64,000 bases of DNA from Salinarimonas chemoclinalis. Lineage in GTDB: Bacteria; Pseudomonadota; Alphaproteobacteria; Rhizobiales; Beijerinckiaceae. The position numbers and the translations under genes are program-made. This document shows positions 54,538-63,551 of the stretch, one piece after another. Each line of letters starts with the position of its first letter. Position 1 is the first letter of the stretch. Below the pieces are notes generated by a model that was not told the DNA's origin, did not search any database, and worked only from the letters and a program-made list of their open reading frames with translations. The stretch is taken from NCBI RefSeq assembly GCF_041514305.1, contig NZ_JBGMWH010000001.1:496001-560000 (forward strand). The letters are read 5' to 3'.

Positions 54538-55650
54538 ATGCGGCTGCGGATCGCCACCTTCAACGTCGAGAACCTCGTCTCGCGCAACGCCTACGGCCCG
54601 AAGGCGCGGCCGCAGACGGGGCCGGCGCTGTCGCTGTTCGACTTCGCCGACCCGCGGATGCGCGAGCACATCCAGGCCGCGACCGCCGTCGCGCTCGAGG
54701 ACGACGAGCGCCAGGCCACCGCGCTCGCCATCGCCGAGACCCGCGCGGACATCCTCTGCCTGCAGGAGGTCGACGGGCTCGGCGTGCTCGCGCCGTTCAT
54801 CGCGAACTACGTGCACGCCGTCTCCGACATCCGCTACGGCCACATGCGGCTCGAGCCCGGCAACGACCCGCGCGGCATCGACGTCGCCTTCTGCGCCCGC
54901 AAGGGCCTGCTCGCCGACGAGACGCGGGTGACCGCGCGCTCCTGGAAGGACGCCACCTTCGCCGATCTCGGGGTGTACGATCCGGCGCTGGAGGCCATGG
55001 GCATTCCGCAGGGTTCGAAGGTGTTCAACCGGGATTGCCTGGAGCTGTCCCTGGAGTTCGAGAACACGACGCTGACGCTCTTCGTCTGCCATCTGAAGTC
55101 GACCGGTTGGGGGCCGCGCGACGCCGGCTCCGTCCTGCGCCGGGCCGAGGCGCGGGCGATCCGCGCGATCGTCGAGCGGCGCTTCGGCGCCGGCTGGCGC
55201 GCGGCGCACTGGATCATCGCGGGAGACCTCAACGCCTCCCGCCGGGCCGTTCTGCCCGGTGGGAGGATCGTCCACGTCGACGACACCGGCATCGAGCCGC
55301 TCACCGAGGATTTCGCCGTCGACCCGGCGCGCTCCCTGCCCGAAGACGAACGCTGGACCTACTACCACCGCGAGACGTCCGACGGGCGCGTCGTCGCAGA
55401 GCGCCACGTCCAGCTCGACGTCGTCCTGCTCTCGCCGGCGCTCGCGGCGGCGAACCCGGGGGCGCGCGTCGAGATCCTGCGCCGCGGCTTGCCCTATCGC
55501 GTCCCCCTCGACCCCGCCCACCCGGATCGCTCGATCGGCCATCTCGCCACCCGCGCCGACCGCTACCCGCGCATCGGCTGGGAACGGCCGCGGGCGAGCG
55601 ACCATTGCCCCGTCGTCGTCGAGATCGACTTGCCTCCCGCCGCCGCCTGA
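54538..55650 (+). CDS. Endonuclease/exonuclease/phosphatase (EEP) superfamily protein
   Basis: Protein of 370 residues. N-terminal IATFNVENLV (Asn ligand), LCLQEVDGL (Glu), FVCHLKS, IAGDLNASRR (Asp-Asn) and the C-terminal ASDHCPVVVEID (Asp-His) make a complete EEP metal site. Substrate could be nucleic acid, a phospholipid or an inositol phosphate. No signal peptide, so cytoplasmic. Seven bases after pdxY. Confidence 0.85.
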   Translation: MRLRIATFNVENLVSRNAYGPKARPQTGPALSLFDFADPRMREHIQAATAVALEDDERQATALAIAETRADILCLQEVDGLGVLAPFIANYVHAVSDIRYGHMRLEPGNDPRGIDVAFCARKGLLADETRVTARSWKDATFADLGVYDPALEAMGIPQGSKVFNRDCLELSLEFENTTLTLFVCHLKSTGWGPRDAGSVLRRAEARAIRAIVERRFGAGWRAAHWIIAGDLNASRRAVLPGGRIVHVDDTGIEPLTEDFAVDPARSLPEDERWTYYHRETSDGRVVAERHVQLDVVLLSPALAAANPGARVEILRRGLPYRVPLDPAHPDRSIGHLATRADRYPRIGWERPRASDHCPVVVEIDLPPAAA

Positions 55651-55711
55651 TCCACGAAATCGAACTCCCGCGCGCCCACTCGCCCGGCAGCCCGCGCCCA
55701 CGAGGTATCGC

Positions 55712-56623
55712 ATGTCCCGCCGCTACGCCGTCCTCGACGTCTTCACCGAGACCGCCCTCGAGGGCAACCCGCTCGCCGTCGTGTTGGACGCGCAGGGGCT
55801 CGAGGGCGACGCCATGCAGCGCATCGCCCGCGAGTTCAACCTCTCCGAGACGGTCTTCGTCCTGCCGCCGGAGGACGGCCGCCACCGCGCGCGGCTGCGC
55901 ATCTTCACGCCCGCCCGCGAGCTGCCCTTCGCCGGCCACCCGACCGTCGGCTCGGCGGTGCTGCTCGCCCTCGAGCACGGTTCGGGCGGCGCGGACGCGC
56001 AGGCCTTCGGGCTCGAGGAGCGGGTCGGCGTCGTCCCCTGCGTCGCCCGGATAGACGGGCCGCGCAGCGGGCACGCGCGCTTTCGGCTGCCGAAGCTGCC
56101 GATGCCGGTGGGCGAGCACGACCCGAACCCGGCGGATTGCGCGATGGCGCTCGGCCTCGATCCGGACGACATCGGCTTCGACCGGCACGCACCGAGCCGC
56201 CACGACGCCGGCAACGCCTTCACCTTCGTGCCGCTGCGCTCGCTCGACGCGCTCGCGAAGCTGCGGGCGGAGCCGACCTTCCCCGCGGTGTTCGGGCAGG
56301 ACGCGCACGGCGCGGTCTACGCCTACGCCCCCCGACCGGGCGCGGGGAGGCTGGCCTTCCGCGCGCGCATGCTCGCGCTCGGGCTCGGCGACGGCGTGCG
56401 GGAGGACCCCGCGACCGGCTCCGCCGCCGCCGCCTTCGCCGGCGCGCTGATGCAGCACGAGCCGATGGGCGACGGCACCCACGACGTCACCATCGAGCAG
56501 GGCATCGAGATGGGCCGCCCGAGCCTGATCTCGCTCCAGCTCGCCGTCGAGAGCGGCGCGCTCGCCTCGGGCGAGATCGGCGGCTCCGCCGTCGTGATCG
56601 CGCGCGGCGAGCTGTTCGCATGA
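55712..56623 (+). CDS. PhzF-family isomerase/epimerase
   Basis: Protein of 303 residues of the two-domain diaminopimelate-epimerase-like fold. VFTETALEGNPLAVV, FNLSETVFVLP (catalytic Glu), ELPFAGHPTVGSA and EDPATGSAAAAFAGAL are the family motifs. ATG at 55712. Actual substrate unknown; no phenazine genes. Overlaps the Nudix gene as ATGA. Confidence 0.9.
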   Translation: MSRRYAVLDVFTETALEGNPLAVVLDAQGLEGDAMQRIAREFNLSETVFVLPPEDGRHRARLRIFTPARELPFAGHPTVGSAVLLALEHGSGGADAQAFGLEERVGVVPCVARIDGPRSGHARFRLPKLPMPVGEHDPNPADCAMALGLDPDDIGFDRHAPSRHDAGNAFTFVPLRSLDALAKLRAEPTFPAVFGQDAHGAVYAYAPRPGAGRLAFRARMLALGLGDGVREDPATGSAAAAFAGALMQHEPMGDGTHDVTIEQGIEMGRPSLISLQLAVESGALASGEIGGSAVVIARGELFA

Positions 56624-57348
56624 CGGCGGACGCCGACGGCGTCGTCGTCGTCGCCGAGGTCTCGCGCATCGAGGCGCGGTTCGACCCGCACGCGCGCTGG
56701 GAGCGCGCCGAGGCCGCGCGCGCCGAGATCGAGGCCCACTGGGCGACGCGCGTCGCCGCGCAGCCGCGCCTGTTCAACGGCCGGGTGTTGATGGCGCGCG
56801 ACGTCGCCATCGCGGGCGACGTGCTGCGCGGTACCTGGTTTCCGGTCGACTATGCGACGCTGCTGTGGGCCAAGAGCACGGGGTTCGCGCACGAGGAGGT
56901 GGTGAACGCCTTCGCGCTCGCCGCCCTGCGCGGGCGCTGCGGCGGCTTCCTCGTCGGCGAGATGGGCGGCCACACGGCCAATGCCGGGCGCCTCTACTTC
57001 CCCGGCGGGACGCCCGACATGGAGGACGTGCGTCCCGACGGCAGCGTCGACCTCGCCGGCTCGGCCCTGCGCGAGCTCGAGGAGGAGACCGGCATCGCGC
57101 CCGGGCGCGTGCGCGCCGACGGCTGGATGGTGGTGCGCGACGGTGGCACGATGGCGCTCCTGCGCCGGATGGAGGCGCCCGAGGACGCCGATGCCCTCGC
57201 GGCGTCCGTCCGCGCCCGGATCGCCGCCGATCCCGACCCGGAGCTCGCCGACGTGCGCGTGGTGCGCGGGCCGGGCGAGCTCGACCCGGCGCGCACGCCG
57301 CGCTTCATGGAGGTGTTCCTCCAGCGCGTGGCGTCTCAGGCCGGGTAG
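56620..57348 (+). CDS. Nudix hydrolase
   Basis: Protein of 242 residues. The Nudix box is split by a loop: RLYFPGGTPDMEDV leads into SALRELEEETGI (REUxEExGU). The N-terminal ~100 residues resemble the accessory domain of larger eukaryote-like Nudix proteins. Substrate unknown. Coupled to phzF. Confidence 0.87.
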   Translation: MTADADGVVVVAEVSRIEARFDPHARWERAEAARAEIEAHWATRVAAQPRLFNGRVLMARDVAIAGDVLRGTWFPVDYATLLWAKSTGFAHEEVVNAFALAALRGRCGGFLVGEMGGHTANAGRLYFPGGTPDMEDVRPDGSVDLAGSALRELEEETGIAPGRVRADGWMVVRDGGTMALLRRMEAPEDADALAASVRARIAADPDPELADVRVVRGPGELDPARTPRFMEVFLQRVASQAG

Positions 57349-57674
57349 CCGAAGCGCGTCTTGACCGCGCGCAGCTGGGCGCGCGCCGCGGCGTCGTTCC
57401 CGGCGCGGCAGGTCTCGGCCGGGCCGGCGAGATCGCGCGTCGCGTCGCGATAGACGGTGGGGCCGACGAAGCCGGTCTCGTTGTCGCGGTCGAGCAGCGC
57501 CCGGAAGGCGCGGATCTCCTGCGCGCAGGCGGACGACCCCGGCAGGTCGAGGCTCGCCACGGCGACGGCGGGGCCGCCGGCGACGGTGGGGGCGCCGGTC
57601 TGGGTGCAGGCGGCGAGGCCGAGCACGGCCAGCGCGGCGAGGATCGGAAGCGGCGGGGGCATCGGCACCGGCAT
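57336..57674 (-). CDS. Small putative lipoprotein
   Basis: Protein of 112 residues with a signal peptide ending in LAAC (Cys23), so probably lipid-modified. Two more cysteines (SSACAQEI and AETCRAGN) could pair. Its 3' end overlaps the Nudix gene by 13 bases, convergently. ATG at 57674 or 57662. No family recognised. Confidence 0.65.
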   Translation of the reverse strand: MPVPMPPPLPILAALAVLGLAACTQTGAPTVAGGPAVAVASLDLPGSSACAQEIRAFRALLDRDNETGFVGPTVYRDATRDLAGPAETCRAGNDAAARAQLRAVKTRFGYPA

Positions 57675-57767
57675 GGCGGGATCTCTCCGTTACGAGCGGA
57701 CGCGAATCGTGCGCAGAGCCTAGCCGATCGGGGTGCGTGGGCGAAGCGCTCCGCCGCTCACGCGGGC

Positions 57768-57796
57768 TTGCCGCCTCGCCTCGGCTCCGGTACAAG
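57768..57796 (+). promoter_or_regulatory. Candidate leuA promoter
   Basis: TTGCCG (57768-57773), 17-base spacer, TACAAG (57791-57796). It stands about 48 bases before the leader peptide start, right for an attenuated operon. Same -10 as ilvC. Confidence 0.6.
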
Positions 57797-57843
57797 TGCT
57801 ATACCGCCGCGCGAAGCGGCGCCGATCGAACGAGGAGTGAGCC

Positions 57844-57948
57844 GTGGCCCTGGCCGGCTCCCATCGCAGCAGCATCCTGGCCGCGCCGGCTTCCGGCGTG
57901 CGGGCGCGCGCGCTTTCCCTCGGCCTCCTGCTCCTTATCAGCCCCTGA
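57844..57948 (+). CDS. leuA leader peptide (34 residues, four consecutive Leu codons)
   Basis: GTG start with a GAGGAG site (57832-57837) six bases upstream. Near its end it encodes GLLLLISP: Leu codons CTC CTG CTC CTT at 57925-57936 followed by Ile. The stop at 57946-57948 is part of the left arm of a long hairpin. This is the layout of leucine-sensing ribosome-mediated attenuation: stalling at the Leu codons would open the hairpin and let leuA be transcribed. Not a functional protein in itself. Confidence 0.75.
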   Translation: MALAGSHRSSILAAPASGVRARALSLGLLLLISP

Positions 57949-57982
57949 GGGCCGTCCGGGCGCGCGCCTGGGCCTTCAGGGG
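57942..57982 (+). promoter_or_regulatory. leuA attenuator hairpin
   Basis: Outer stem CCCCTGAGGGC (57942-57952) with GCCTTCAGGGG (57972-57982), 11 bp with one G-U, enclosing a smaller GC-rich stem. The left arm contains the leader stop codon. A competing pairing with the GCGCGCGC stretch before the Leu codons is possible and would be the antiterminator. There is no T-run, as is common in very GC-rich genomes. Confidence 0.65.
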
Positions 57983-58048
57983 AGATCGAGACCCGACCCG
58001 GCGCCGCGAGCGGCCGCCGCGATCCCGATCCGATACCGGAGCAAGACC

Positions 58049-59596
58049 ATGTCGACCGACACCAACCGCGTCCTGATCTTCGACACCACCCTGCGCGACG
58101 GCGAGCAGTGCCCCGGCGCCACCATGACCCTCGAGGAGAAGCTCGAGATCGCCGAGATGCTCGACGACATGGGCGTCGACATCATCGAGGCGGGCTTCCC
58201 CATCGCCTCGATCGGCGATTTCGAGGCCGTCTCCGAGATCTCGCGCCGGGTGAAGCGCGCCGTCGTCGCCGGCCTGTCGCGCGCCAACCCCAAGGACATC
58301 GAGCGCGCCGGCGAGGCGGTACGGCACGCGGTGCGCCCGCGCATCCACACCTTCATCTCCACTTCGCCCGTCCACATGAAGTACAAGCTCCAGAAGGAGC
58401 CCGACGCGGTGCTGGCGCTCGTCATCGACCAGGTGACGCGCGCGAGGAACCTCGTCGAGGACGTCGAGTGGTCGGCCGAGGACGGCACGCGCACGGAGAT
58501 GGACTTCCTGTGCCGCTGCGTCGAGGCGGCGATCAACGCCGGCGCGACGACGATCAACATCCCCGACACGGTGGGCTACACCACGCCGGAGGAGTACCGC
58601 GCGCTGTTCGAGACGGTCCGCAACCGCGTGCCGAACGCCGACAAGGCGATCTTCTCGGTGCACTGCCACAACGATCTCGGCATGGCGGTGGCGAACTCGC
58701 TCGCCGGCGTGAGCGGCGGCGCGCGGCAGATCGAGTGCACGATCAACGGCATCGGCGAGCGCGCGGGCAACGCCGCGCTCGAGGAGATCGTCATGGCGAT
58801 GAAGACCCGCGCCGACGTCTTCCCCTACGACACGGGCATCGACGCGACGATGCTGACCCGCGCCTCGAAGGTGGTGGCGGGCGCGACCAACTTCCCGGTT
58901 CAGTACAACAAGGCCATCGTCGGCCGCAACGCCTTCGCCCACGAGAGCGGCATCCACCAGGACGGCATGCTCAAGCACACCCAGACCTACGAGATCATGA
59001 CGCCCGAGTCGGTCGGCGTCACCAAGACCTCGCTGGTGATGGGCAAGCATTCGGGTCGCAACGCCTTCCGCTCGAAGCTGGCGGAATTGGGCTACAAGGT
59101 CTCCGACAACGAGCTGCAGGACGCCTTCGACCGCTTCAAGGCGCTCGCCGACCGCAAGAAGCACGTCTACGACGAGGACATCGAGGCGCTCGTCGACGAG
59201 CGGCTCGCCACCGCGCACGACCGCATCAAGCTCGTGTCGCTCTCGGTCATCGCCGGCACCCGCGGGCCGCAGCGCGCGACGATGAAGCTCGAGATCGAGG
59301 GCCGCGTCGTCACCGAGGAGGCCGACGGCAACGGGCCGGTGGACGCCGTCTTCAACGCCATCCACGCGCTCCAGCCGCACGAGGCGACGCTCGAGCTCTA
59401 CCAGGTCCACGCGGTGACCGAGGGCACGGACGCGCAGGCCGAGGTGTCGGTGCGGCTGAATTCCGGCGGCCGCACGGTCACCGGCCGCGGCGCCGACCCG
59501 GACACGCTCGTCGCCTCCGCCAAGGCCTACCTCGCGGCGCTCAACAAGATCGTCGCCCGCGGCGAGGGGATGCACGCCCAGCACGCGGCGGAGTGA
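58049..59596 (+). CDS. leuA: 2-isopropylmalate synthase
   Basis: First enzyme of leucine synthesis (515 residues), a TIM-barrel Claisen condensation enzyme. IFDTTLRDGEQCPGATM, FSVHCHNDLGMAVANS (metal His) and GIGERAGNAALEEIVMAM are family motifs; the C-terminal allosteric LeuA_dimer domain gives leucine feedback. ATG at 58049 with a GGAG site; 312 upstream in-frame bases contain the leader and attenuator, so they are not coding. Regulated by attenuation. Confidence 0.95.
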   Translation: MSTDTNRVLIFDTTLRDGEQCPGATMTLEEKLEIAEMLDDMGVDIIEAGFPIASIGDFEAVSEISRRVKRAVVAGLSRANPKDIERAGEAVRHAVRPRIHTFISTSPVHMKYKLQKEPDAVLALVIDQVTRARNLVEDVEWSAEDGTRTEMDFLCRCVEAAINAGATTINIPDTVGYTTPEEYRALFETVRNRVPNADKAIFSVHCHNDLGMAVANSLAGVSGGARQIECTINGIGERAGNAALEEIVMAMKTRADVFPYDTGIDATMLTRASKVVAGATNFPVQYNKAIVGRNAFAHESGIHQDGMLKHTQTYEIMTPESVGVTKTSLVMGKHSGRNAFRSKLAELGYKVSDNELQDAFDRFKALADRKKHVYDEDIEALVDERLATAHDRIKLVSLSVIAGTRGPQRATMKLEIEGRVVTEEADGNGPVDAVFNAIHALQPHEATLELYQVHAVTEGTDAQAEVSVRLNSGGRTVTGRGADPDTLVASAKAYLAALNKIVARGEGMHAQHAAE

Positions 59597-59602
59597 GACG
59601 CT

Positions 59603-59642
59603 CCCGCCCCTTCGGGGCGGGGACGATCCGCGAGAGCGGATC
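59603..59642 (+). terminator. Paired hairpins after leuA; spacer 59597-59834
   Basis: CCCGCCCC-TTC-GGGGCGGG (59603-59621) and, three bases on, GATCCGC-GAGA-GCGGATC (59625-59642). The first is a probable leuA terminator. The following 190 bases hold several short inverted stretches and could be a dispersed intergenic repeat; no gene is seen. Confidence 0.6.
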
Positions 59643-59834
59643 AGGGGCGGGGTCCCGTGGCTCGACGGATGTCGGACTTCGGCTGTCGCCGAAGCGCCTG
59701 CCGGCGCCCCCCGCCGTCTCGTCGCTGCGCGCCGATCCACCTCCCCCGACGGGGAGGAGCGTGATGGTGCCGGGTGACGGGCGGTGCGTCCGGCGGTAAG
59801 CAGAGCGCGACAGCAACGCTCGGAGCCTCCCGCC

Positions 59835-60179
59835 ATGGACACGCCGCAGATCACCTTCGACGACTTCCTTAAGGTCGACGTCCGCGTCGGCCGGATCGTC
59901 GCGGCGGAGCCGTTCCCCGAGGCGCGCAAGCCCGCCTACAAGCTGACCATCGACTTCGGGCCGCAGATCGGCACGCGTCGCTCCTCGGCGCAGATCACGC
60001 GCAACTACGCGCTCGACGAGCTCGAGGGGCGGCTCGTGCTGGCGGTGGTGAACTTCCCGCCGCGCCAGATCGGCAAGTTCATGTCGCAGGTCCTCACGCT
60101 CGGCGTACCGGACGCCGACGGCGAGGTCGTGCTGATCGAGCCCTCGCGGAACGTGCCGATCGGCGGCCGGCTCTACTGA
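59835..60179 (+). CDS. csaA: tRNA-binding/chaperone-like protein CsaA
   Basis: OB-fold (Trbp111-type) protein of 114 residues. FDDFLKVDVRVGRIVAAEPF, the RRSSAQIT loop, LVLAVVNFPPRQIGKFMSQV and VLIEPSRNVPIGGRLY cover the whole family. In Bacillus CsaA has export-chaperone activity; in this setting binding of structured RNA is equally likely. ATG at 59835. Confidence 0.92.
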   Translation: MDTPQITFDDFLKVDVRVGRIVAAEPFPEARKPAYKLTIDFGPQIGTRRSSAQITRNYALDELEGRLVLAVVNFPPRQIGKFMSQVLTLGVPDADGEVVLIEPSRNVPIGGRLY

Positions 60180-60865
60180 CCCGGCACGGTGGCGAGCCGT
60201 TCCACGGCGGCGACGATTCGCGGCCAGTCCGAGAGCGCCGCAGCCGGCAGGCGCACCTGCGCGTCCAGGCCGCCGCGGCGGATCTCGGCGAGGCAGGGCA
60301 GGCGGACGCCCGCCGCCGCCGCGCCGTCGAGGCAGCGCGCGGCGAAGGCGCGGCCCTGGGGCGGCGCGAGGTGCAGCGTCTCGCCCTCGTAGGGCGAGCC
60401 CTGCGCGAAGACGCGGCGGATGAGCCCGTCCCGCGTCGCCTCCGCGCCGGGTTCCAGGAAGCGATTGTAGAGCTGCGCCGGCCGCTCCGACGGCGCCGGC
60501 GCGTCGTCGGCGGGAACCAGCGTGACGCCGATCCGTGGACCGACGGCCTCATCCAGAGCGACCCCGAGCAGCGCGTCGAGGGGCGCCTCGATCGCGACCC
60601 GCTCGGTCGCGCCCGGGGTCCGCGGCGCGATCAGCCAATCGCGGGGCAGCACGAGCGGTCGATCGGCGAGTTCGAGCGCGACCATGGCGCCGGGGGAGGG
60701 GGCGTCCCGCGCGATCAGCGACCGCGACCACAGCGCCAGGGCGAGGAGCGCCGCGCACAGCCCGAGCGCGAGACAGGCCGCCGGCAGGCCGATCCCGCGC
60801 CAGCGGATCGGTGCTGGCGCGAGCGGTGCGGCGCCGGGTGCGGCGGCATGGGCTGAAGACCGCAT
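60173..60865 (-). CDS. Membrane-anchored protein of unknown function
   Basis: Protein of 230 residues with a single N-terminal membrane helix (about 27-46, PAACLALGLCAALLALALW) and a periplasmic region of mixed structure with two cysteines (AARCLDGA, RLPCLAEI). Overlaps csaA by seven bases at the 3' end. No family recognised. Confidence 0.6.
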   Translation of the reverse strand: MRSSAHAAAPGAAPLAPAPIRWRGIGLPAACLALGLCAALLALALWSRSLIARDAPSPGAMVALELADRPLVLPRDWLIAPRTPGATERVAIEAPLDALLGVALDEAVGPRIGVTLVPADDAPAPSERPAQLYNRFLEPGAEATRDGLIRRVFAQGSPYEGETLHLAPPQGRAFAARCLDGAAAAGVRLPCLAEIRRGGLDAQVRLPAAALSDWPRIVAAVERLATVPGQ

Positions 60866-60985
60866 CTCGGCTCTCCTGCGGCGGGCGCGACGTTAACCCT
60901 TTTCGCCATTCGTGCTTAACGAGGAGTAAAGCCTCGTGCAGGATCGCCGTGCCGGCTCGGGAGGGGTCGCGCGCCGGAGCCGCTC

Positions 60986-61324
60986 ATGAGTGTCGATGTG
61001 GGTCTCGATCCCTGGACCGTGTCCAGCCTGAACGCGCTCGTCGTGGGCTTCGCCTTCGCCGGGCTGCTCGCGAGCGCCTTCGAGCTGGTGACCCACCGTC
61101 GTGCCAGCTTCTCGCTGCTCGAGCGCGGCGGGGTCGTGGCGCTGGCGAGCCTGCCGATGCTGGCCTTCTCGGCTCCCTTCATCATCCTGCGCAACACGTT
61201 GCGCGGCCGCCGCTTCGAGCGCCGCCCGATCCCCTTCGTGATGATCGCCACCTGCATCGCCGGCTTCTGGAGCCTCGCGGCCGGCCGCGTGCTGCTCGGA
61301 GGCATCGGCTACGTCGTCGGCTGA
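60986..61324 (+). CDS. Small membrane protein of unknown function
   Basis: Protein of 112 residues with three hydrophobic helices (about 14-34, 46-68, 83-108) and a basic loop (RNTLRGRRFERRPIP). ATG at 60986. A short FVMIATCIAGFWSLAAGRVL segment resembles membrane proteins common in Hyphomicrobiales; I cannot name the family with certainty. Confidence 0.6.
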   Translation: MSVDVGLDPWTVSSLNALVVGFAFAGLLASAFELVTHRRASFSLLERGGVVALASLPMLAFSAPFIILRNTLRGRRFERRPIPFVMIATCIAGFWSLAAGRVLLGGIGYVVG

Positions 61325-61347
61325 GCGACGATCCGCATGCCGAAGCG

Positions 61348-61884
61348 TCAGTGCCGCGTGCCCGTCGCGCGCTCCGGCTCGTCGCGCGGGATGCCGATCC
61401 TGCGTCCCACCGCGTCGGGCCGAGGCAGACGGGCGTGGGCGGCCCGCATCACTTCCAGGTTGTCGCGGATCGCGTCCGGGAAGGGTGTCACGCGCTTCGT
61501 GGTCATGTCGACGTGCAGCGAGAGGATCTCGCACGTCGCCGCCGTCCAGCCCTCGCGGGCGTGGCGGACCTCGAGATAGACGTGGAAGCGCTTCTCGTCG
61601 CTGTCGAGGAGCTGGACCGTCACCCGCACGGGATCGTCGGCGACGAGTTCGCGGCGATAGAGCACGTGCGCCTCCGCCGCGAAGTAGGACGCACGGCTCT
61701 CGGCGACGTAGTCCGGCCCCAGCCCCACCACGCCGAAGGCCTCGTCCAGCGCACGGTCGAAGAGGACGTGGTAATAGGCGAGGTTCATGTGGCCGTTGTA
61801 GTCGATCCACGCCTCCTCGACGCGCATCGTCGAGGAGACGAACGGCGCGAAGAAGAAGATCGGGGTCGGCGCATGCTCGGCCAC
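61348..61884 (-). CDS. Hot-dog fold acyl-CoA thioesterase
   Basis: Thioesterase of 178 residues of the 4-hydroxybenzoyl-CoA type. WIDYNGHMNLAYYHVLFD has the DxNGHM(N) active-site helix start, and VLYRRELVADDPVRV and SLHVDMTTKRVTPF follow. The usual substrate would be an acyl-CoA; in some bacteria this type is fused to carnitine dehydrogenase. Confidence 0.85.
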   Translation of the reverse strand: MAEHAPTPIFFFAPFVSSTMRVEEAWIDYNGHMNLAYYHVLFDRALDEAFGVVGLGPDYVAESRASYFAAEAHVLYRRELVADDPVRVTVQLLDSDEKRFHVYLEVRHAREGWTAATCEILSLHVDMTTKRVTPFPDAIRDNLEVMRAAHARLPRPDAVGRRIGIPRDEPERATGTRH

Positions 61885-62102
61885 GGGAGCCTCTCTGGCA
61901 TCGTTCCGATCAAGTTGCCCAACAAACGAGCGATCGTCCAGCCCGTGCGGCGGGCAAAAATCGGTTTAGGCGGCTTCGGGACGGCTCGCGCGAGCCCGTT
62001 CGCCTACGGATGCCGCCCGCTTCCGCCCTCTGCTAATCTCCAGTCGCTCCGCGTGCCATTCACACGTGTTCCGCAACGCTCGCACGCCCTCCGAGGACGT
62101 CC

Positions 62103-63518
62103 ATGAACGCACCCGCCCGCCCGCTCCGCAAGAGGCCCGACCCGCAGGCGCTCGAGGCCGTCCTCGAGGGCCTGCGGCCCCGTTTCGGCGATCGGCTCTC
62201 CACCGCCGAGGCGGTGCGCGCCCAGCACGCGGCCACCGTCACCTGGGTCCCTCCCGAGCCGCCGGATGCCGTCGTCTACGCGCAGACCACCGAGGAGGTC
62301 GCGGCGATCGTGCGCCTGTGCGCCGAGCACCGCGTACCCGTCATTCCCTTCGGCACGGGCTCCTCGCTGGAGGGCCACGTCAACGCGCCCTACGGCGGCG
62401 TGTGCGTCGATCTCTCGCGGATGGACCGGGTGCTGCGGGTCAACGCGGAGGATCTCGACTGCGTCGTCGAGCCCGGCGTCACCCGCACGCGCCTCAACGC
62501 CCACCTGCGCGACCAGGGCCTCTTCTTCCCGATCGACCCGGGCTACGACGCCTCGCTCGGCGGCATGGTCGCCTGCCGCGCGTCGGGCACGAACGCCGTG
62601 CGCTACGGCACGATGCGCGAGAACGTGGTGGCGCTCACCGCCGTCCTGCCGAGCGGCGAGATCGTCCATACCGCGAGCCGCGCGCGCAAGTCGAGCGCCG
62701 GCTACGACCTCACGCGGCTCCTCGTCGGCTCGGAGGGGACGCTCGGGATCACGACGGAGATCACGCTGCGGCTCCAGGGTATCCCCGAGGCGATCTCGGG
62801 CGGCGCCTGCCCGTTCCCCTCGGTGCGCGCCGCCTGCGAGGCCACGATCCTGACGATCCAATCCGGCATCCCGGTCGCGCGCATCGAGCTGCTCGACGCC
62901 GGCCAGGTCGCCGCCTGCAACGCCTACTCGAAGCTGACGCTCGAGGAGGCGCCCACGCTCTTCGTCGAGTTCCACGGCAGCGAGGCGGGCGTGCGCGAGC
63001 AGGCCGAGCGCTTCGGCGAGATCGCGCGCGAGTGCGGCGGCGGCACCTTCGCCTGGGCGACGGAGGCGCAGAGCCGCACGCGCCTCTGGCAGGCGCGCCA
63101 CGACGCCTACTGGGCGGCGCTCGCCCGCCGGCCCGGCGCCAAGGGCGTCTCCACCGACATCTGCGTGCCGATCTCGCGGCTCGCCGATTGCGTCGAGGAG
63201 ACGGTGGCGGACATCGAGGAGACCGGGCTCGTCGCGACGATCCTCGGCCACGTCGGCGACGGCAACTTCCACGTCCTGCCCCTCGTCGACGTGGCGGACC
63301 CTGGCGAGGTGGCGCGCGTCTACGGCTTCATCGAGCGCCTGATCGCCCGGGCGCTGTCGATGGAGGGGACGTGCACCGGCGAGCACGGGATCGGGCAGCG
63401 CAAGATGCGATTCCTCGTGGACGAGCACGGCGCGGCCGCCGTGGAATTGATGCGCGTGATCAAACGTGCGATCGATCCTCACGACATCATGAACCCGGGA
63501 AAGGTCCTCGTTCCCTGA
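62103..63518 (+). CDS. FAD-linked oxidase, D-lactate dehydrogenase (cytochrome) type
   Basis: Flavoprotein of 471 residues of the glycolate oxidase GlcD / D-lactate dehydrogenase family. The FAD_binding_4 domain shows VIPFGTGSSLEGHVN, GVCVDLSRM, GGMVACRASGTNAVRYGTM and LLVGSEGTLGI; the C-terminal domain shows ILGHVGDGNFHVLP and the GTCTGEHGIGQRKM motif with metal-binding His residues. It passes electrons to the respiratory chain. Substrate between D-lactate, glycolate and 2-hydroxyglutarate not decided. Confidence 0.88.
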   Translation: MNAPARPLRKRPDPQALEAVLEGLRPRFGDRLSTAEAVRAQHAATVTWVPPEPPDAVVYAQTTEEVAAIVRLCAEHRVPVIPFGTGSSLEGHVNAPYGGVCVDLSRMDRVLRVNAEDLDCVVEPGVTRTRLNAHLRDQGLFFPIDPGYDASLGGMVACRASGTNAVRYGTMRENVVALTAVLPSGEIVHTASRARKSSAGYDLTRLLVGSEGTLGITTEITLRLQGIPEAISGGACPFPSVRAACEATILTIQSGIPVARIELLDAGQVAACNAYSKLTLEEAPTLFVEFHGSEAGVREQAERFGEIARECGGGTFAWATEAQSRTRLWQARHDAYWAALARRPGAKGVSTDICVPISRLADCVEETVADIEETGLVATILGHVGDGNFHVLPLVDVADPGEVARVYGFIERLIARALSMEGTCTGEHGIGQRKMRFLVDEHGAAAVELMRVIKRAIDPHDIMNPGKVLVP

Positions 63519-63551
63519 CCCGGGCATGGTCGCCACGAGGGTCATTTCGTC

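Noticed and set aside
50295..54587. 1,430-codon open frame on the minus strand across paralogue B and pdxY
   Set aside because: It spans two genes and a promoter region on the other strand; the composition (His/Arg/Asp/Val repeats) is that of a shadow frame.
57737..58048. N-terminal extension of leuA by 104 codons
   Set aside because: It overlaps the promoter, leader peptide and attenuator; the family N-terminus begins at the ATG at 58049.
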